DNA of 64,000 bases, from positions 62,001 to 126,000 of the forward strand of contig JANXBW010000005.1 of the NCBI GenBank assembly GCA_025060325.1, in the 5' to 3' direction. Below the pieces are notes generated by a model, which was given only the letters and a program-made list of their open reading frames with translations, was not told the DNA's origin and did not search any database. Of the stretch, positions 54,611 to 64,000 are shown in pieces. Position numbers and translations under genes: made by a program. How positions within the stretch are numbered: position 1 is the first letter of the stretch; the number at the start of each line of letters is the position of its first letter. Origin of the DNA: Thermoguttaceae bacterium (lineage in GTDB: Bacteria; Planctomycetota; Planctomycetia; Pirellulales; Thermoguttaceae).

Positions 54611-55759
54611 CTACTGCAGATCAAGCACCACGTGGCTTGTGGCCAAGGGAGGCTCGGTAAGCGCGATGAGGCAAGCTAGCTTTTCCCGGCTAACCTCCAC
54701 GCCCAACCCCGGCCCAGTGGGCACGAACGCTTGATCGCCTTCCTGTGGCAAAGGCTTCGCAAGGACTTCGGCCGCCAAAAATTGCGGTCCATTAAGGGCG
54801 GCAGGAAAGTCGATCTTGTAACCGCCGAGAAGGTGGAGCGAGGCCGCCAAACTGACCTCCGGATCGGTTAAACCACTTCCGAGCACCAGCAAACCGGCAT
54901 CACGTGCGAGCTCAAGTTGGCGCCTGGCCCCGGATAAACCCCCACTCCTCGGGACTTTAACCGCAAGCCCGTCGACCATCTCCAGTCGGATTACCTCGAG
55001 GAGATCTCGGGCGGTTATGATCCCCTCATCCATCAGGATTGGCAAAGCCCTTAAACGGCGAAGCTCGCGATAGCCGCTGATCATGTTGGGCCGAAGCGGT
55101 TGCTCCAGCACATCGACGCCCACCTCGGCTAGACGTCGACAAGCCTCCTTAGCCGAATGGAGGTCATAACCGCCGTTAGCATCCGCCCAAAGGAATCCCT
55201 CCGGAGCCATGCTGCGAACTAACCGGGCAAGCTCCACATCGAATCGGACATCCGGCGCGACTTTTAAATTGAAGTTGCGGTATCCGCGCTGGCGGCCCTC
55301 TTCGACAACAGCTTCGGCCTCCTCCAAGGAGCTGACGTTCACAGTCCAGCTCAGGCGAACCGGTCCCGGAGCCTCCCTGCCAAAAAGCCGCCAAACCGGC
55401 TGCCCGAGCAATTTACCGGCCAAATCATGTAAAGCAATGTCAATCGCAGCCCGTGTTATGGGAAAGCCCTGTGTCCAGCCGGGTGCCAAGACTTGGTCGA
55501 GCTTTTGGTTGATCGAGTCGATCTCAAGCGGATTGCACCCCAAAACAGCCGGCCCATAATGTCGGGCGACGACCACCAACGCCACCTCAGCGGACTCGTA
55601 GCTCCACCGAGTGGGAAAAGGACTTTGCCCCCACCCTACGGTTCCATCCTCGGCCGTTAGCGCCACCGTGAGCACGTGGTGCCCCCGCCCGGTCAGGAAC
55701 TTAAAAAAGCCTCGGAAGGGGTAAACAACGTGCCAGGCTTCGACACGAACGACTTTCAT
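54611..55759 (-). CDS. Enolase-superfamily enzyme (muconate lactonizing/dipeptide epimerase-like)
   Basis: A 382-residue member of the enolase superfamily. Lys166 in NLKVAPD, metal ligands Asp193, Glu219 and Asp244, and Lys268 in AVKVPRSGG form the muconate-lactonizing-type set. The N-terminal capping domain is ordinary. The first Lys of the usual KxK is Asn164, so only one catalytic Lys stands on that strand. Substrate may be a dipeptide, muconate, N-acylamino acid or succinylbenzoate precursor; the sequence alone does not decide. ATG 55759 starts MKVVRVEAWHVVYPF, as expected for the family. It is followed by no gene on its strand for over 1 kb and preceded by ilvD, 253 bp away on the same strand. 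Confidence 0.88.
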   Translation of the reverse strand: MKVVRVEAWHVVYPFRGFFKFLTGRGHHVLTVALTAEDGTVGWGQSPFPTRWSYESAEVALVVVARHYGPAVLGCNPLEIDSINQKLDQVLAPGWTQGFPITRAAIDIALHDLAGKLLGQPVWRLFGREAPGPVRLSWTVNVSSLEEAEAVVEEGRQRGYRNFNLKVAPDVRFDVELARLVRSMAPEGFLWADANGGYDLHSAKEACRRLAEVGVDVLEQPLRPNMISGYRELRRLRALPILMDEGIITARDLLEVIRLEMVDGLAVKVPRSGGLSGARRQLELARDAGLLVLGSGLTDPEVSLAASLHLLGGYKIDFPAALNGPQFLAAEVLAKPLPQEGDQAFVPTGPGLGVEVSREKLACLIALTEPPLATSHVVLDLQ

Positions 55760-56012
55760 CGGCTGAACCTTCCAAGCGCTCTAAGGCCTGCAGAGGGCAG
55801 AAAACCGGCCTCCCTCCCGATCGAAAGCACCCCCGCCAAACTTTCGACAGCCGGCCGATAAGCGTTTACATTTTTCCGAGACAGAGCTCCACACTCGGGC
55901 GCACGAGCCATCTCACCCGCGGAGACGGAAACCAAGCCAGTACAGGAAGCCAGTCCGAAACGCCGGGCCCTGCTCCGTAGGCGATTGATACTCTGCCGCA
56001 CTCAACTCGGCG

Positions 56013-57845
56013 TCAAAAGTGGCAACGCAACACAGCGCCCGTATCGGCACTCGTGGCAAATTTGATGTAGCGTGCCAGCCAGCCACGAGTGTACCGCGGT
56101 GGTGGCGGCGTCCAGCGCTCGCGCCGGCGGGCAAGTTCTTCGGCGGAAAGCCGCACGTTCAGTGTCCGCGCAGGTATGTCAAACTCGATAATGTCGCCCG
56201 GCTCAAGCAAAGCGATGGGACCACCCTCAGCGGCCTCGGGGCTGACGTGGCCGATACATGCGCCCGAAGTTCCCCCGGAAAACCGCCCGTCGGTAATCAA
56301 CGCCACTTTGTCACCAAGACCAAGGCCCTGAATGGCACTGGTGGGGGCAAGCATTTCTTGCATCCCCGGTCCGCCCTTGGGACCTTCGTAGCGAATCACA
56401 ACCACATCGCCCGGTTTGACCAATCCGTTGATGATCCCTTGGTAGGCGGCCGTTTCGGAATCAAAGATGACCGCCGGCCCTGCAAAGCGAAGCATCGACG
56501 GGACAACGCCGGCCGTCTTCACAATCGCCCCCTGGGGCGCCAGGTTGCCAAACAGCACGGCTAGTCCACCCTCTTGGCTGAATGCTCGGTCTACCTCTCG
56601 GATGCAGTCGTACGGGTCAAAACCTAACTCAGCCGGCGTTAGATCGCGGACGGACCGGCCATCATGAGGCACACTCATGGGGCCCGATCCCATCGGACCG
56701 GGACGAACACCCGCCAATCGAAGTGCATCCGCCGATGGCTCCTTGCCGCGGATGTCCCATTCGGCGATGTTTTCACCCAAGGTCTTACCCGTAACGGTGC
56801 GACAATCCAAATTCAAAAGTCCGGGTTTGCCTCGCATCAGTGCCCCAAGGACAGTGTGGATGCCGCCCGAGTTGTGGAGATCTTCTACGTGATATGGCCC
56901 ATTTGGTGCCACCTTGCAAAGATTGGGGACCTTCCGACTTAATTCATCAATGCGACTCATCGGGTATTCGATTCCCGCCTCCCGGGCGACGGCTAGCATG
57001 TGGAGCACCGTGTTCGTGCTGCCTCCGATTGCCATATCCAAAATGAAGGCGTTGTCGATTGACTTTTCGGTGACGATCTCCCGCGGCAAGATCCCGTGGC
57101 CCTCCCCAAGCCGATAATAATCTTTCACCATCTGCACAATGCGGTGGGCTGCCCAGCGGAAGAGGAACTTTCGTTCAGCACTGGTCGCCAAGAGGGTTCC
57201 GTTCATGGGCAGGGCAAAGCCCAGGGCTTCGCAGAGGCAATTCATGCTGTTAGCAGTGAACAAACCGGAGCAGGAGCCGCAGGTAGGACAGGCAGCACAT
57301 TCAATTTCGTAGAGCTGCTCGGCCGTGATGAGGCCTTTTTGCTTCGCAGCGGCCGCCTTAAAAGCGCTAATGAGGTCAACAACTTCGCCGGAAGAAATTC
57401 GGCCGGCTTGCATCGGGCCGCCACTCACAAAAATCGTGGGGATATTGCAGCGAACTGCCCCCAAAAGCATTCCCGGCACGATCTTGTCGCAGTTGGGGAT
57501 ACAAATCATCCCGTCAAAGCAGTGCCCCTGAATCATCGTCTCCACCGAATCGGCGATTAATTCCCGCGAGGGAAGCGAATACTTCATGCCCTCGTGCCCC
57601 ATGGCAATGCCATCATCGAGGGCAATCACGTTGAAAATAAACGGCACGCCACCTGCTTCCCACACGCACTCCTTTACGTAAGCGGCCACTTTGTCCAAAT
57701 GGACGTGACCGGGCACGATTTCGCTATGGCTACAACAAATGGCGATAAAAGGCTTATCGAAGTCTTCATCTTTCAGACCGATAGCTCGGAGCAAACTTCG
57801 ATGCGGTGCGCGTGCGTCACCTCGCTTCACAACATCGGAACGCAT
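56013..57845 (-). CDS. ilvD: Dihydroxy-acid dehydratase
   Basis: A 610-residue IlvD/Edd-family enzyme, the Fe-S cluster dehydratase that converts dihydroxyisovalerate and dihydroxymethylvalerate to their 2-keto acids in branched-chain amino acid synthesis. Cysteine motifs [12 protein letters not shown] and [21 protein letters not shown] supply the cluster, and [17 protein letters not shown] is the C-terminal signature. Length fits IlvD; the sugar-acid dehydratase Edd is less likely because of the [19 protein letters not shown] region. The ATG at 57845 has a GGGAGA site 6 bases upstream. Other ilv genes are not in the window. Confidence 0.94.
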   Translation of the reverse strand: MRSDVVKRGDARAPHRSLLRAIGLKDEDFDKPFIAICCSHSEIVPGHVHLDKVAAYVKECVWEAGGVPFIFNVIALDDGIAMGHEGMKYSLPSRELIADSVETMIQGHCFDGMICIPNCDKIVPGMLLGAVRCNIPTIFVSGGPMQAGRISSGEVVDLISAFKAAAAKQKGLITAEQLYEIECAACPTCGSCSGLFTANSMNCLCEALGFALPMNGTLLATSAERKFLFRWAAHRIVQMVKDYYRLGEGHGILPREIVTEKSIDNAFILDMAIGGSTNTVLHMLAVAREAGIEYPMSRIDELSRKVPNLCKVAPNGPYHVEDLHNSGGIHTVLGALMRGKPGLLNLDCRTVTGKTLGENIAEWDIRGKEPSADALRLAGVRPGPMGSGPMSVPHDGRSVRDLTPAELGFDPYDCIREVDRAFSQEGGLAVLFGNLAPQGAIVKTAGVVPSMLRFAGPAVIFDSETAAYQGIINGLVKPGDVVVIRYEGPKGGPGMQEMLAPTSAIQGLGLGDKVALITDGRFSGGTSGACIGHVSPEAAEGGPIALLEPGDIIEFDIPARTLNVRLSAEELARRRERWTPPPPRYTRGWLARYIKFATSADTGAVLRCHF

Positions 57846-58321
57846 GAGGATCTCCCTTTCTCAACTCAAGAATCTTTTGACCCGCGATATCTCTCGCAAA
57901 ACCACGATATTTTTGCCGGCACAAAGATTTATTCAACCGCTTTTGGGGCCTGGAGGTTCAAACCAGAGCGGAACGGCAATAAGCTATGCGGAAGAGGAAA
58001 ACTCGGAAGGAGCGAGAGGCGCTACTTCCTGCGAAAGGGCCCCGTAGCTTGAGAAGAACTTAGGCTCCACAAGTGGGCTAGCCATTGAACCCGGGTGCCG
58101 CTTGTCGGAGCATCTTGTCCGAAATTGACCCACGAGGTATCCGCCCAAAATGGAACCGCGCACAAGGCCCGCCCCCGCCCGCCACCTGAAGCCGGGTTCA
58201 CCGCCCGACAATACTTTGCTAGCCCGGTACAAGCAGTAATGCCCCGCTTTAAGCACTAATGCCAGTCAAAGATGAGCCGGCGATGGTTATTTCCCTCTAA
58301 CCACCCCTGGGCTGGGGGCAT
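57846..58321. other. Spacer between speY-like gene and ilvD
   Basis: No supported gene. A region of alternating CGATAT and TATCGTGG elements near 57880-57915 lies close upstream of ilvD. Two hairpins follow the deoxyhypusine-synthase-like gene at 58284-58317. Confidence 0.45.
58284..58317 (-). terminator. Paired hairpins after the deoxyhypusine-synthase-like gene
   Basis: Two small stems in series: CCCC/GGGG around a 6-base loop (58304-58317) and TGGTTA/TAACCA around an 8-base loop (58284-58303). The first begins 4 bases after the stop codon. There is no T-run. Confidence 0.35.
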
Positions 58322-59389
58322 TCAGCCTACCGTAACCGCGGGGACACCTAGATAGTCGTTCAAGCGACGTTCCACTCGGTTCCGCCATGCCCCCTTGTGG
58401 TAGGCATAACCGACTATAAGCGGAGCGGCCAACGTCACCTCACTAAAGACCATTTGCTCGTAACCAACATCGACCTTGCCCCAGCTTGTGGCCTCGCGAA
58501 GGGTACTCCCGGAAAGTCCCCCATCCCGGACATCGGCCACCGTAATTTGAATCGCATAGCGATGCATCGGGGCGGCTGTTCCCATCAAGTCGGTGGCCAC
58601 GACGACATCCTGGGCGAAGTTCTTCGGCACTCCGCCTCCAAGCATCACCAGCCCGGTCTGTTGGACGTGCACTTTAAGCTGGGCTAGCTCTACAAAGTCC
58701 TTTACACTGTCGATACTCACTTTCGGCTCAGCCGCCCGAGACACCTGATGCAAAAGTAACCCAAATCCTGCGGAACAATCGCTAAAAGCTGGGCAGAAAA
58801 TAGGCACGCCATGCTTATAAGCCTGAAAGACCAGCGAGTTTTCATCCTCAAGCCCACGGGACTCCAGGTAGGCCCCCATGATGTAGATAAACTCCCGGCT
58901 CGAATAAGGCCGAGGCTCAAGCTGGTCGGCGATCTGTCGCACGGTGTCGTCGCAAATCCGCAATTGTTCCTCATCAATCAGCGTGTCGTAAATGCGATCG
59001 ATATAAAGTTCCCGTAGAGTTTCGTCGTACAAGCCGGTTCGCAAGATTAGATCGCCTTGATAGTGCCGAAAACCTAAGGCTTCGAAGAAGTCTTGGTCGA
59101 CGATATTGGCTCCCGTGGCGACCACAATGTCCACCATGCGGAAGCGGACCATGTCCGCGAACATCTTCCGCAATCCCGCACTGACCAAGGAGCCTGCAAT
59201 ACATAGAATCACCGCACACTCGCGATCTGAGAGCATGCGGTGGTAAATGTCAGCAGCCCGTGCCAGATCCCGGGCGGAGTAAGCCATCTTGCCCATGGCC
59301 TCGACGAGTTCCACCACGGGATAGCGGGTTATGTCGATGTGTTCGACCGGCGTGTGGAGGAAGTCCTCTTTCTTCCTAGGTTCGGCCAT
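58322..59389 (-). CDS. Deoxyhypusine synthase-like family protein
   Basis: A 355-residue protein of the deoxyhypusine synthase (DHS) family. The NAD-linked fold is marked by MLGGGVPKNF, whose Lys256 corresponds to the catalytic Lys of eukaryotic DHS, and by DGGLSGSTLREATSWGKV near the C-terminus, which matches the region that binds spermidine. Bacteria lack eIF5A, so the substrate is not hypusine; relatives make polyamines such as homospermidine, or spermidine-related products. That role here is inference. The ATG at 59389 follows GGAGG by about 9 bases. It sits between glyA and ilvD on the same strand but shares no obvious pathway with either. Confidence 0.88.
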   Translation of the reverse strand: MAEPRKKEDFLHTPVEHIDITRYPVVELVEAMGKMAYSARDLARAADIYHRMLSDRECAVILCIAGSLVSAGLRKMFADMVRFRMVDIVVATGANIVDQDFFEALGFRHYQGDLILRTGLYDETLRELYIDRIYDTLIDEEQLRICDDTVRQIADQLEPRPYSSREFIYIMGAYLESRGLEDENSLVFQAYKHGVPIFCPAFSDCSAGFGLLLHQVSRAAEPKVSIDSVKDFVELAQLKVHVQQTGLVMLGGGVPKNFAQDVVVATDLMGTAAPMHRYAIQITVADVRDGGLSGSTLREATSWGKVDVGYEQMVFSEVTLAAPLIVGYAYHKGAWRNRVERRLNDYLGVPAVTVG

Positions 59390-59459
59390 CCAATAGTTTC
59401 CTCCGAATGAGCTTGATGCCACGCTTTGGCTTAGCGGGATGGTTTACCCCCGCGAAGCT

Positions 59460-59516
59460 CCAAATCTCCCCATTTGGGAAGCAACCCAACAAACCTCTTA
59501 AAAGGCGATCGGTTTG
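59460..59516 (-). terminator. Tandem hairpins between glyA and the DHS-like gene
   Basis: Two 6-bp stems: CAAACC/GGTTTG (59490-59516), about 26 bases past the glyA stop, and CCAAAT/ATTTGG with a 6-base loop (59460-59477). Neither has a T-run on the minus strand. They may reduce read-through to the downstream gene. Confidence 0.35.
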
Positions 59517-59541
59517 CCGGCTTTTCCCACCACTGGGTCCC

Positions 59542-60906
59542 TTAGGCCTTTTCCAAAAGCACATACCCGGGGGGCGGGAACTGAGAACAAAGTTCGGCCA
59601 CTTCGTGGCGAATACGATCGACCACGCGGTCCGGGTCGTCCAAATTGCGGCAAACTGTGTCGATCCAGCCGGCGATTAAATCCATCTCCGGCTCTTTCAT
59701 ACCCATCGAAGTAATAGCCGGCGTACCCAGTCTTACGCCACTTGTAACAAAAGGTTTGCGCGGATCGCCCGGCACCATGTTGAAGTTGCAAATAATCCCC
59801 GCCCGGGCCAGAGCCTTCGCGACCTGCTTTCCGGTATATGGGGTATTCCGAAAATCCATCAGGAGGAGGTGGTTGTCCGTTCCCCCGCTAGAAAGTTGAT
59901 AACCCCGCTCAAGCAGCCGCTCTGCCAAGCGCCGGCAATTTCGCACCACCTGACGGGCATATTGGCGGTACTCCTCCGTGCTGGCCTCCTTGAAAGCCAC
60001 AGCCATCGCTGCAATGACGTTCATGTGCGGCCCACCCTGGAGGCCGGGGAAAACCGCCCGATCAATTCGCTTCGCCAAGGAGGTATTGTCTTCCGGGTGA
60101 TACTTCTTTTGGTAACGGTCTTCGATCCGGGAGAGGATGAAACCCGCCCGAGGCCCCCTCAGCAATTTATGGCACGTGCTAGTGACCACATCGCAATGCG
60201 GCACCGGATCCGGATGCACACCTGCCACAATAAGCCCGTTGATGTGGGCAATATCGGCGACCAAGTAGGCCTCCACTTCTCGAGCGATTTCCGCAAATTT
60301 GTCGAACTCCAAGATTCGGGGATAAGCGGTTGCACCCACCCAGATCAATTGGGGCCGTTCCCGCCGAGCAATGTCCCGGATGGCATCATAGTCCAGTAAA
60401 CCGGTTTGGGGATCGGGCCCGTACGGGATCTGGTAATAGTCAATTCCCGAAAAGTTGACCTTCCAACCGTGGGTCAGGTGTCCCCCCGCCGGAACCGGCA
60501 TTCCCATAAATCGGGCCCCGGGCTTTAAAAGCGCCCGATAAACGGCCTGGTTGGCCGGCGAGCCAGAATAAGGCTGAACGTTGGCATGTTCCGCGCCGAA
60601 GAGGGCTTTAGCACGATCGATGGCCAACTGTTCGATGCGGTCAATGATTTCGTTACCCTCATAATAGCGGGCCTCTGGATACCCCTCGGCGTACTTATTG
60701 GTCAGGATGGAACCAGTCGCCTCCAGCACCGCCAGGGACGCATAGTTTTCCGAGGGGATCATTTTCAGCGTGCTGGTCTCGGCTTTCATTTGTTCCACCA
60801 GCAGCCGGAACACCTCGGAATCCGCGCGCCGGAGGTGAGCATACCGTCCGACGGTCGCAAGTGCACGGTCCGAAACTGCCAAACTAATCGTGTCACATTG
60901 ACTCAT
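59542..60906 (-). CDS. glyA: Serine hydroxymethyltransferase
   Basis: A 454-residue PLP-dependent SHMT, interconverting serine plus tetrahydrofolate with glycine plus methylene-tetrahydrofolate. Key segments: IPSENYASLAVLEATGSILTNKYAEGYP near the N-terminus, SGSPANQAVY, HLTHGWKVNFSG, GATAYPRILEF, VADIAHINGLIVAGVHPDPVPHCDVVTSTCHKLLRGPRAG with the PLP-binding Lys in HKLLRGP, and TDNHLLL. The CHKLLRG form replaces the common THKTLRG, and an HP-DP-rich segment is slightly long, giving a protein a little larger than E. coli GlyA. The ATG at 60906 is chosen for its GGAGGAG-rich site upstream; the frame runs further to 61029. The two -10-like elements at 61134-61158 may serve it. Confidence 0.95.
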   Translation of the reverse strand: MSQCDTISLAVSDRALATVGRYAHLRRADSEVFRLLVEQMKAETSTLKMIPSENYASLAVLEATGSILTNKYAEGYPEARYYEGNEIIDRIEQLAIDRAKALFGAEHANVQPYSGSPANQAVYRALLKPGARFMGMPVPAGGHLTHGWKVNFSGIDYYQIPYGPDPQTGLLDYDAIRDIARRERPQLIWVGATAYPRILEFDKFAEIAREVEAYLVADIAHINGLIVAGVHPDPVPHCDVVTSTCHKLLRGPRAGFILSRIEDRYQKKYHPEDNTSLAKRIDRAVFPGLQGGPHMNVIAAMAVAFKEASTEEYRQYARQVVRNCRRLAERLLERGYQLSSGGTDNHLLLMDFRNTPYTGKQVAKALARAGIICNFNMVPGDPRKPFVTSGVRLGTPAITSMGMKEPEMDLIAGWIDTVCRNLDDPDRVVDRIRHEVAELCSQFPPPGYVLLEKA

Positions 60907-61729
60907 CGATCCTGCTTCTCCTCCTTTTCGGCAGGCACTAGGTCCAACGCTCGCCCGGCCCAAAACAAAAATGGCGAAATTATTTCGCAACGACCCAAGA
61001 CCAAACTCTCGAGTAGAAATTGACCCCAACCCGATTCGGCAAGAAACCCAGCTGTCACACCCTACGTTATGCCCTGGCGTTGAACCAGTTGGGCAACCTG
61101 TGGCACCGGCCTCTTTATCGTGCCAGATGCGGTTTTATACCCGAAAGACGCGATTATACCCCGCTCCGGAGATATGCCAGTAGCGGGCAGCACGTGAAGC
61201 GCAAGCACGCAAGGTGGAAATTGATTGATTAATTTTATAAACTTTATCGCCAAAAGTAATGATGCTGAGGGCCAGGTTTGCCCACCGACCCTGCAGGGTG
61301 GGATGCCCCGGCTCGTTAATGGGTGCAGTTCACACTCGAAAGGTGCTTCGCCGCCCACCGAAGCTGTAATCGCCCCCTGTGGTGCTGGGGAGTTGACCGC
61401 TTCCCATCTGGGCCGGCGACTATCGAAGAATGGGTGAGAACGGACGACACCCAGGTTCGTGGCCTAACCAGGGAAAGACCGAGGCGTAACTCCACTGCGG
61501 GAAGACTTTCCCTTTGATTGGATGGCGCTGCCCCCCGGGCACCATTGGCAAGCGTTTTGTCCTTACCCAAATCAACTGATGCGACGAAACTCAACTGGCT
61601 CGGGTCGGGGGAAGTCTTATCGGCAGGCATTTGGAGGTGGCTCCACAAAGATAAACCGGGATCTGACAAAGAAGCCGTCCTAACGGGGCAATTGGGGGAC
61701 CGGCAAGAAAGCTGGTTTTCGGGAAGGCG
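60907..61729. other. 0.8-kb divergent region glyA / vWA gene
   Basis: No supported frame. Two TATAAT-like elements and an AT-rich patch near 61225-61260 lie on the glyA side; no riboswitch was identified by eye. Confidence 0.45.
61134..61158 (-). promoter_or_regulatory. Two -10-like elements upstream of glyA
   Basis: On the minus strand TATAAT (61153-61158) and TATAAA (61134-61139) lie about 230-250 bases upstream of the glyA start. No consensus -35 is seen at the proper distance, so only the -10 similarity is offered. Confidence 0.3.
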
Positions 61730-63973
61730 ATGCGGCTCACATTTGAACCGATCGGAAACAGTTGGACCATTTTCCTGGCAGTGGCGGGCATGTGCCTGGC
61801 CGCCTTGTTCGTGCCCATTAGGGCGGGCAGCATCCCTCCCCACCGGCAGCGGTTTCTTCGTGTTTTCCGAGCAGTCAGTCTAGTCCTCCTTCTCCTTGCG
61901 CTTCTACGACCCTCCCTTATCCTGCTTAAGCGCGAGCGGCATTCCGGGGTCGTGCTTTTCTTAGTGGACAATTCGCGGAGTATGCAAGTCATGGATGGCC
62001 CCAACGGGTCAAGCCGCTTTGAACATGTTAGGCAAATCCTCAAAGCCCATGCTTCCGCTCTTTCCGCACTAAGTACCGCCTTAGAGGTGCGGGCGTATAC
62101 CTTTGGTCGGGAACTGATGCCGATACAGTTGACCAATGGCGAGTCGCTGCTGAGTCATCCTCCAGAACAACCGGAGTCGGCCCTTGCCTGGTCGCTCGAG
62201 GAAGCCCTCCGGAGAGAAGCCGGGCGGCGAGTAGTTTCCATCATCTTGTTAACGGATGGAGCCCAGCGGGTGACTGGCACTCGGGATGTACCCGTCCACG
62301 GCATTGCCACTCAACTCCAGCAGCAGCAAATCCCGGTTTTGAGCGTCCTCCTAGGGGAACCCCGGGGAATGGGCCGATTCTCGGATATCTCGGTCGATTC
62401 ACTCCGGGCTCCAGCAGCTGCGGTTGTAGACGACGAGGTGGTCGTTTCGACAACTATTCATGTGGAAGGGTATCAAGGTCGACAGATTCCCGTGGAGCTA
62501 TGGCTCGAAAGCCCGGCGCAGGGCCAACCGTTGTGCTCTGCCACTGTGGATGTCACAAGTGTTAGCCAAGCCTGCGCGGTGCAACTACCCTTCGTGCCAA
62601 AAACCCCCGGGGAATTCAAACTTGTTGTCCGGGTGCCGACGCAACCCGGCGAGACAATTGCCCTGAATAACTCACGGGCGACGATTCTTCGAGTAACGAA
62701 GGGGCGAGTAAGAGTGCTGATCGTGGATAGCTTTCCCCCGCGACCTGAGCTTGGGTTCTTGCGGCGGGCTTTGACTCTAGGGACTCAGCTGGAAATCGAT
62801 ATTTTGACACTTGATCCCAAGGGCATTCCCAGCCAGCTGGGGGCCTTTCACCGTTGTCTGACCGAGCGCGAATACCAGGCTGTCATTCTCGGCAATATCC
62901 CCAGCTGGATCGTTGACAAAAACGACTGGGAAATGCTCTGCCGGAAAGTCACGGAGGGAATGGGACTCTTAATGATCGGCGGCATGTGGAGTTTTGGCCC
63001 GGGTGGGTATGCGGACACTCCGCTTGCCGAAATCCTCCCGGTGCGGATGAGTCACCTCGAAATCCAGCGACCTGACGAACCGCCACGAACGGATGTGCAC
63101 ATCCCGGGACCGGTTAAGGTTCGGCCGACTTCTGAAGGAACCTCTCATCCAATGATTGACATCCGTGAGTTAGGGCAGCAAAACCAAATGATTTGGGACC
63201 GGTTGCCTGCGCTAGATGGCGCAAACAAATTCGACTCGCTGAAGCCGGCCGCCCAAGTTTTGTTGGAAACTTCGGAGCGCCAACCTGTGCTCGTCTATCA
63301 ACCGGCCGGCAAAGGTCGAGTAGCTGCCCTTGCTGTTGACTCTACATGGCGCTGGGCGCTGGCCGGGTACCCAGAGTTTTTCCGGCTGTTTTGGCGGACG
63401 ATTGTGACTTTTCTTGCCAACAAAGATCTGGTTCGCGAGGGCCGGGTTTGGATTGACCTTGCCGAGCGCGTCTATCGACCCAATAGTCCAGTTGACTTTT
63501 TCGTGGGACATGACCTGCCGGAGGACAAAGGCCGGCTTGAATTCTCGGCGCAGCTTCAACAAACAAAGCAGATCGTCGCACTTGAGCCACGGAGCGGGGA
63601 AAGAGGTTTTCGGGGCACGGTGCCTTCGCCTACTGCTCCGGGCGATTACACGGTCCTTGTTCAGGTCCGCCAGCAAGATAAGCTTCTTGAGGAAGCCACC
63701 GCCAGATTCCTGGTGGTCGAAGAAGATATTGAACTTGGCAACCCAGCGGCCGATCCCACTTTGCTTCAGTTATTGGCCACCGCGACCGGGGGCGAGGTTG
63801 TTCGGCCCGAAGAGTTCGGCCGTCTGCTAAACCGTCTGTCTCAACAAGCGGCACAGATGGAGGCCACGCTCGAGGTCCGCCAACCACTATGGGATCGCTG
63901 GCCCTGGCTCACCACTGTCCTGTGCCTCGTCAGCCTGGAGTGGTTCTTCCGGCGCCGGTGGGGCCTCGTTTGA
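61730..63973 (+). CDS. vWA and GATase-like membrane protein
   Basis: A 747-residue protein with two N-terminal membrane helices (about 10-30 and 43-62), a von Willebrand factor A domain whose MIDAS motif appears as LVDNSRSM with TDGAQ, a central beta-rich and Ig-like region, a glutamine-amidotransferase-like segment (QAVILGNIPSW and GLLMIGGMWSFGPGGY), a further periplasmic beta domain and one C-terminal helix (WPWLTTVLCLVSLEWFF). This arrangement is typical of the BatA/aerotolerance-type operons with a MoxR ATPase and DUF58 protein, in planctomycetes and other phyla; those partners would lie outside the window. The ATG at 61730 follows GGGAAGG closely. Role beyond a protein-protein scaffold is not known. 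Confidence 0.85.
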   Translation: MRLTFEPIGNSWTIFLAVAGMCLAALFVPIRAGSIPPHRQRFLRVFRAVSLVLLLLALLRPSLILLKRERHSGVVLFLVDNSRSMQVMDGPNGSSRFEHVRQILKAHASALSALSTALEVRAYTFGRELMPIQLTNGESLLSHPPEQPESALAWSLEEALRREAGRRVVSIILLTDGAQRVTGTRDVPVHGIATQLQQQQIPVLSVLLGEPRGMGRFSDISVDSLRAPAAAVVDDEVVVSTTIHVEGYQGRQIPVELWLESPAQGQPLCSATVDVTSVSQACAVQLPFVPKTPGEFKLVVRVPTQPGETIALNNSRATILRVTKGRVRVLIVDSFPPRPELGFLRRALTLGTQLEIDILTLDPKGIPSQLGAFHRCLTEREYQAVILGNIPSWIVDKNDWEMLCRKVTEGMGLLMIGGMWSFGPGGYADTPLAEILPVRMSHLEIQRPDEPPRTDVHIPGPVKVRPTSEGTSHPMIDIRELGQQNQMIWDRLPALDGANKFDSLKPAAQVLLETSERQPVLVYQPAGKGRVAALAVDSTWRWALAGYPEFFRLFWRTIVTFLANKDLVREGRVWIDLAERVYRPNSPVDFFVGHDLPEDKGRLEFSAQLQQTKQIVALEPRSGERGFRGTVPSPTAPGDYTVLVQVRQQDKLLEEATARFLVVEEDIELGNPAADPTLLQLLATATGGEVVRPEEFGRLLNRLSQQAAQMEATLEVRQPLWDRWPWLTTVLCLVSLEWFFRRRWGLV

Positions 63974-64000
63974 GAGGACCGCTCTTTTCTCCCAATCCCG

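Noticed and set aside
61239-61246. TAAAGTTT on the minus strand resembling a sigma-28 -35 box
   Set aside because: The expected GCCGATAA-type -10 box is missing at 11 bases spacing; AT-rich DNA makes a chance match likely.
1-64000. CRISPR arrays, insertion sequences, prophage, rRNA and toxin-antitoxin pairs
   Set aside because: Reading both strands gave no regularly spaced repeats, transposase motifs, capsid or integrase genes, rRNA landmarks or paired small toxin genes.

Overview
The window looks like a chromosomal segment of a planctomycete, most likely a Pirellulales-type and possibly thermophilic lineage. This is inferred from protein character, not from a database match. The signs are an N-terminal J-like domain of the FDPY..WLGI type fused to a membrane segment and TPR-like repeats, a Cys-type sulfatase, a YVTN-propeller/di-haem protein, a vWA membrane protein, low coding density (about 76% by my count, 37 genes in 64 kb) and moderately high GC. 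Strong AAGGAGG-type ribosome-binding sites precede many genes, and GTG starts are common. I saw no rRNA, convincing tRNA, CRISPR array, insertion sequence or phage gene, so this reads as core or house-keeping chromosome rather than a mobile island.

Layout. 1-5.0 kb: the 3' part of a DUF438/hemerythrin/PAS protein, then a sugar porter and a GH32 fructan/sucrose hydrolase that abut, forming a small fructoside-use unit. 5.0-10.3 kb (minus strand): an RND pump and its periplasmic adaptor, separated by an unusually long spacer with inverted repeats. 10.7-13.3 kb (minus): a two-gene respiratory module, a cytochrome-bd-like membrane subunit carrying a C-terminal c-type cytochrome domain plus a second CydA-like subunit. 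14.5-15.9 kb: a 3-hydroxyacyl-CoA dehydrogenase-like protein. 16-23 kb (minus): flagellar export and regulation genes in the order flhA, flhF, a gene with a ruined P-loop in the flhG position, a small membrane ORF, and fliA-type sigma factor.

24-33 kb: a J-like/TPR membrane protein, purB, a secreted propeller-cytochrome, a sodium/solute symporter with an extra C-terminal domain, and a conserved-looking 63-residue protein. 33.4-37.7 kb (minus): etfB, etfA and an acyl-CoA dehydrogenase, an electron-transfer and acyl-CoA oxidation unit. 38-40 kb: a GAF/sigma-54 activator. 40-46 kb: a secreted unknown protein, a membrane-anchored isoaspartyl methyltransferase, archease and fumarase. 46-53.9 kb: hisS, a sulfatase, a STAS protein, a YifB/ComM ATPase, pterin dehydratase and beta-carbonic anhydrase. 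54.6-61 kb (minus): an enolase-superfamily enzyme, ilvD, a deoxyhypusine-synthase-like protein and glyA. 61.7-64 kb: a vWA/GATase-like membrane protein.

Two observations stand out. One is the bd-like oxidase with a fused cytochrome c domain and a missing canonical b558 histidine, which suggests an oxidase fed by cytochrome c-type donors instead of quinol. The other is the degenerate FlhG-like protein in an otherwise canonical flhA-flhF-flhG-fliA order. A wider feature is that functionally coupled, same-strand genes are repeatedly separated by 200-800 bp spacers, and several stop codons are followed by GC-rich hairpins lacking a U-tract.
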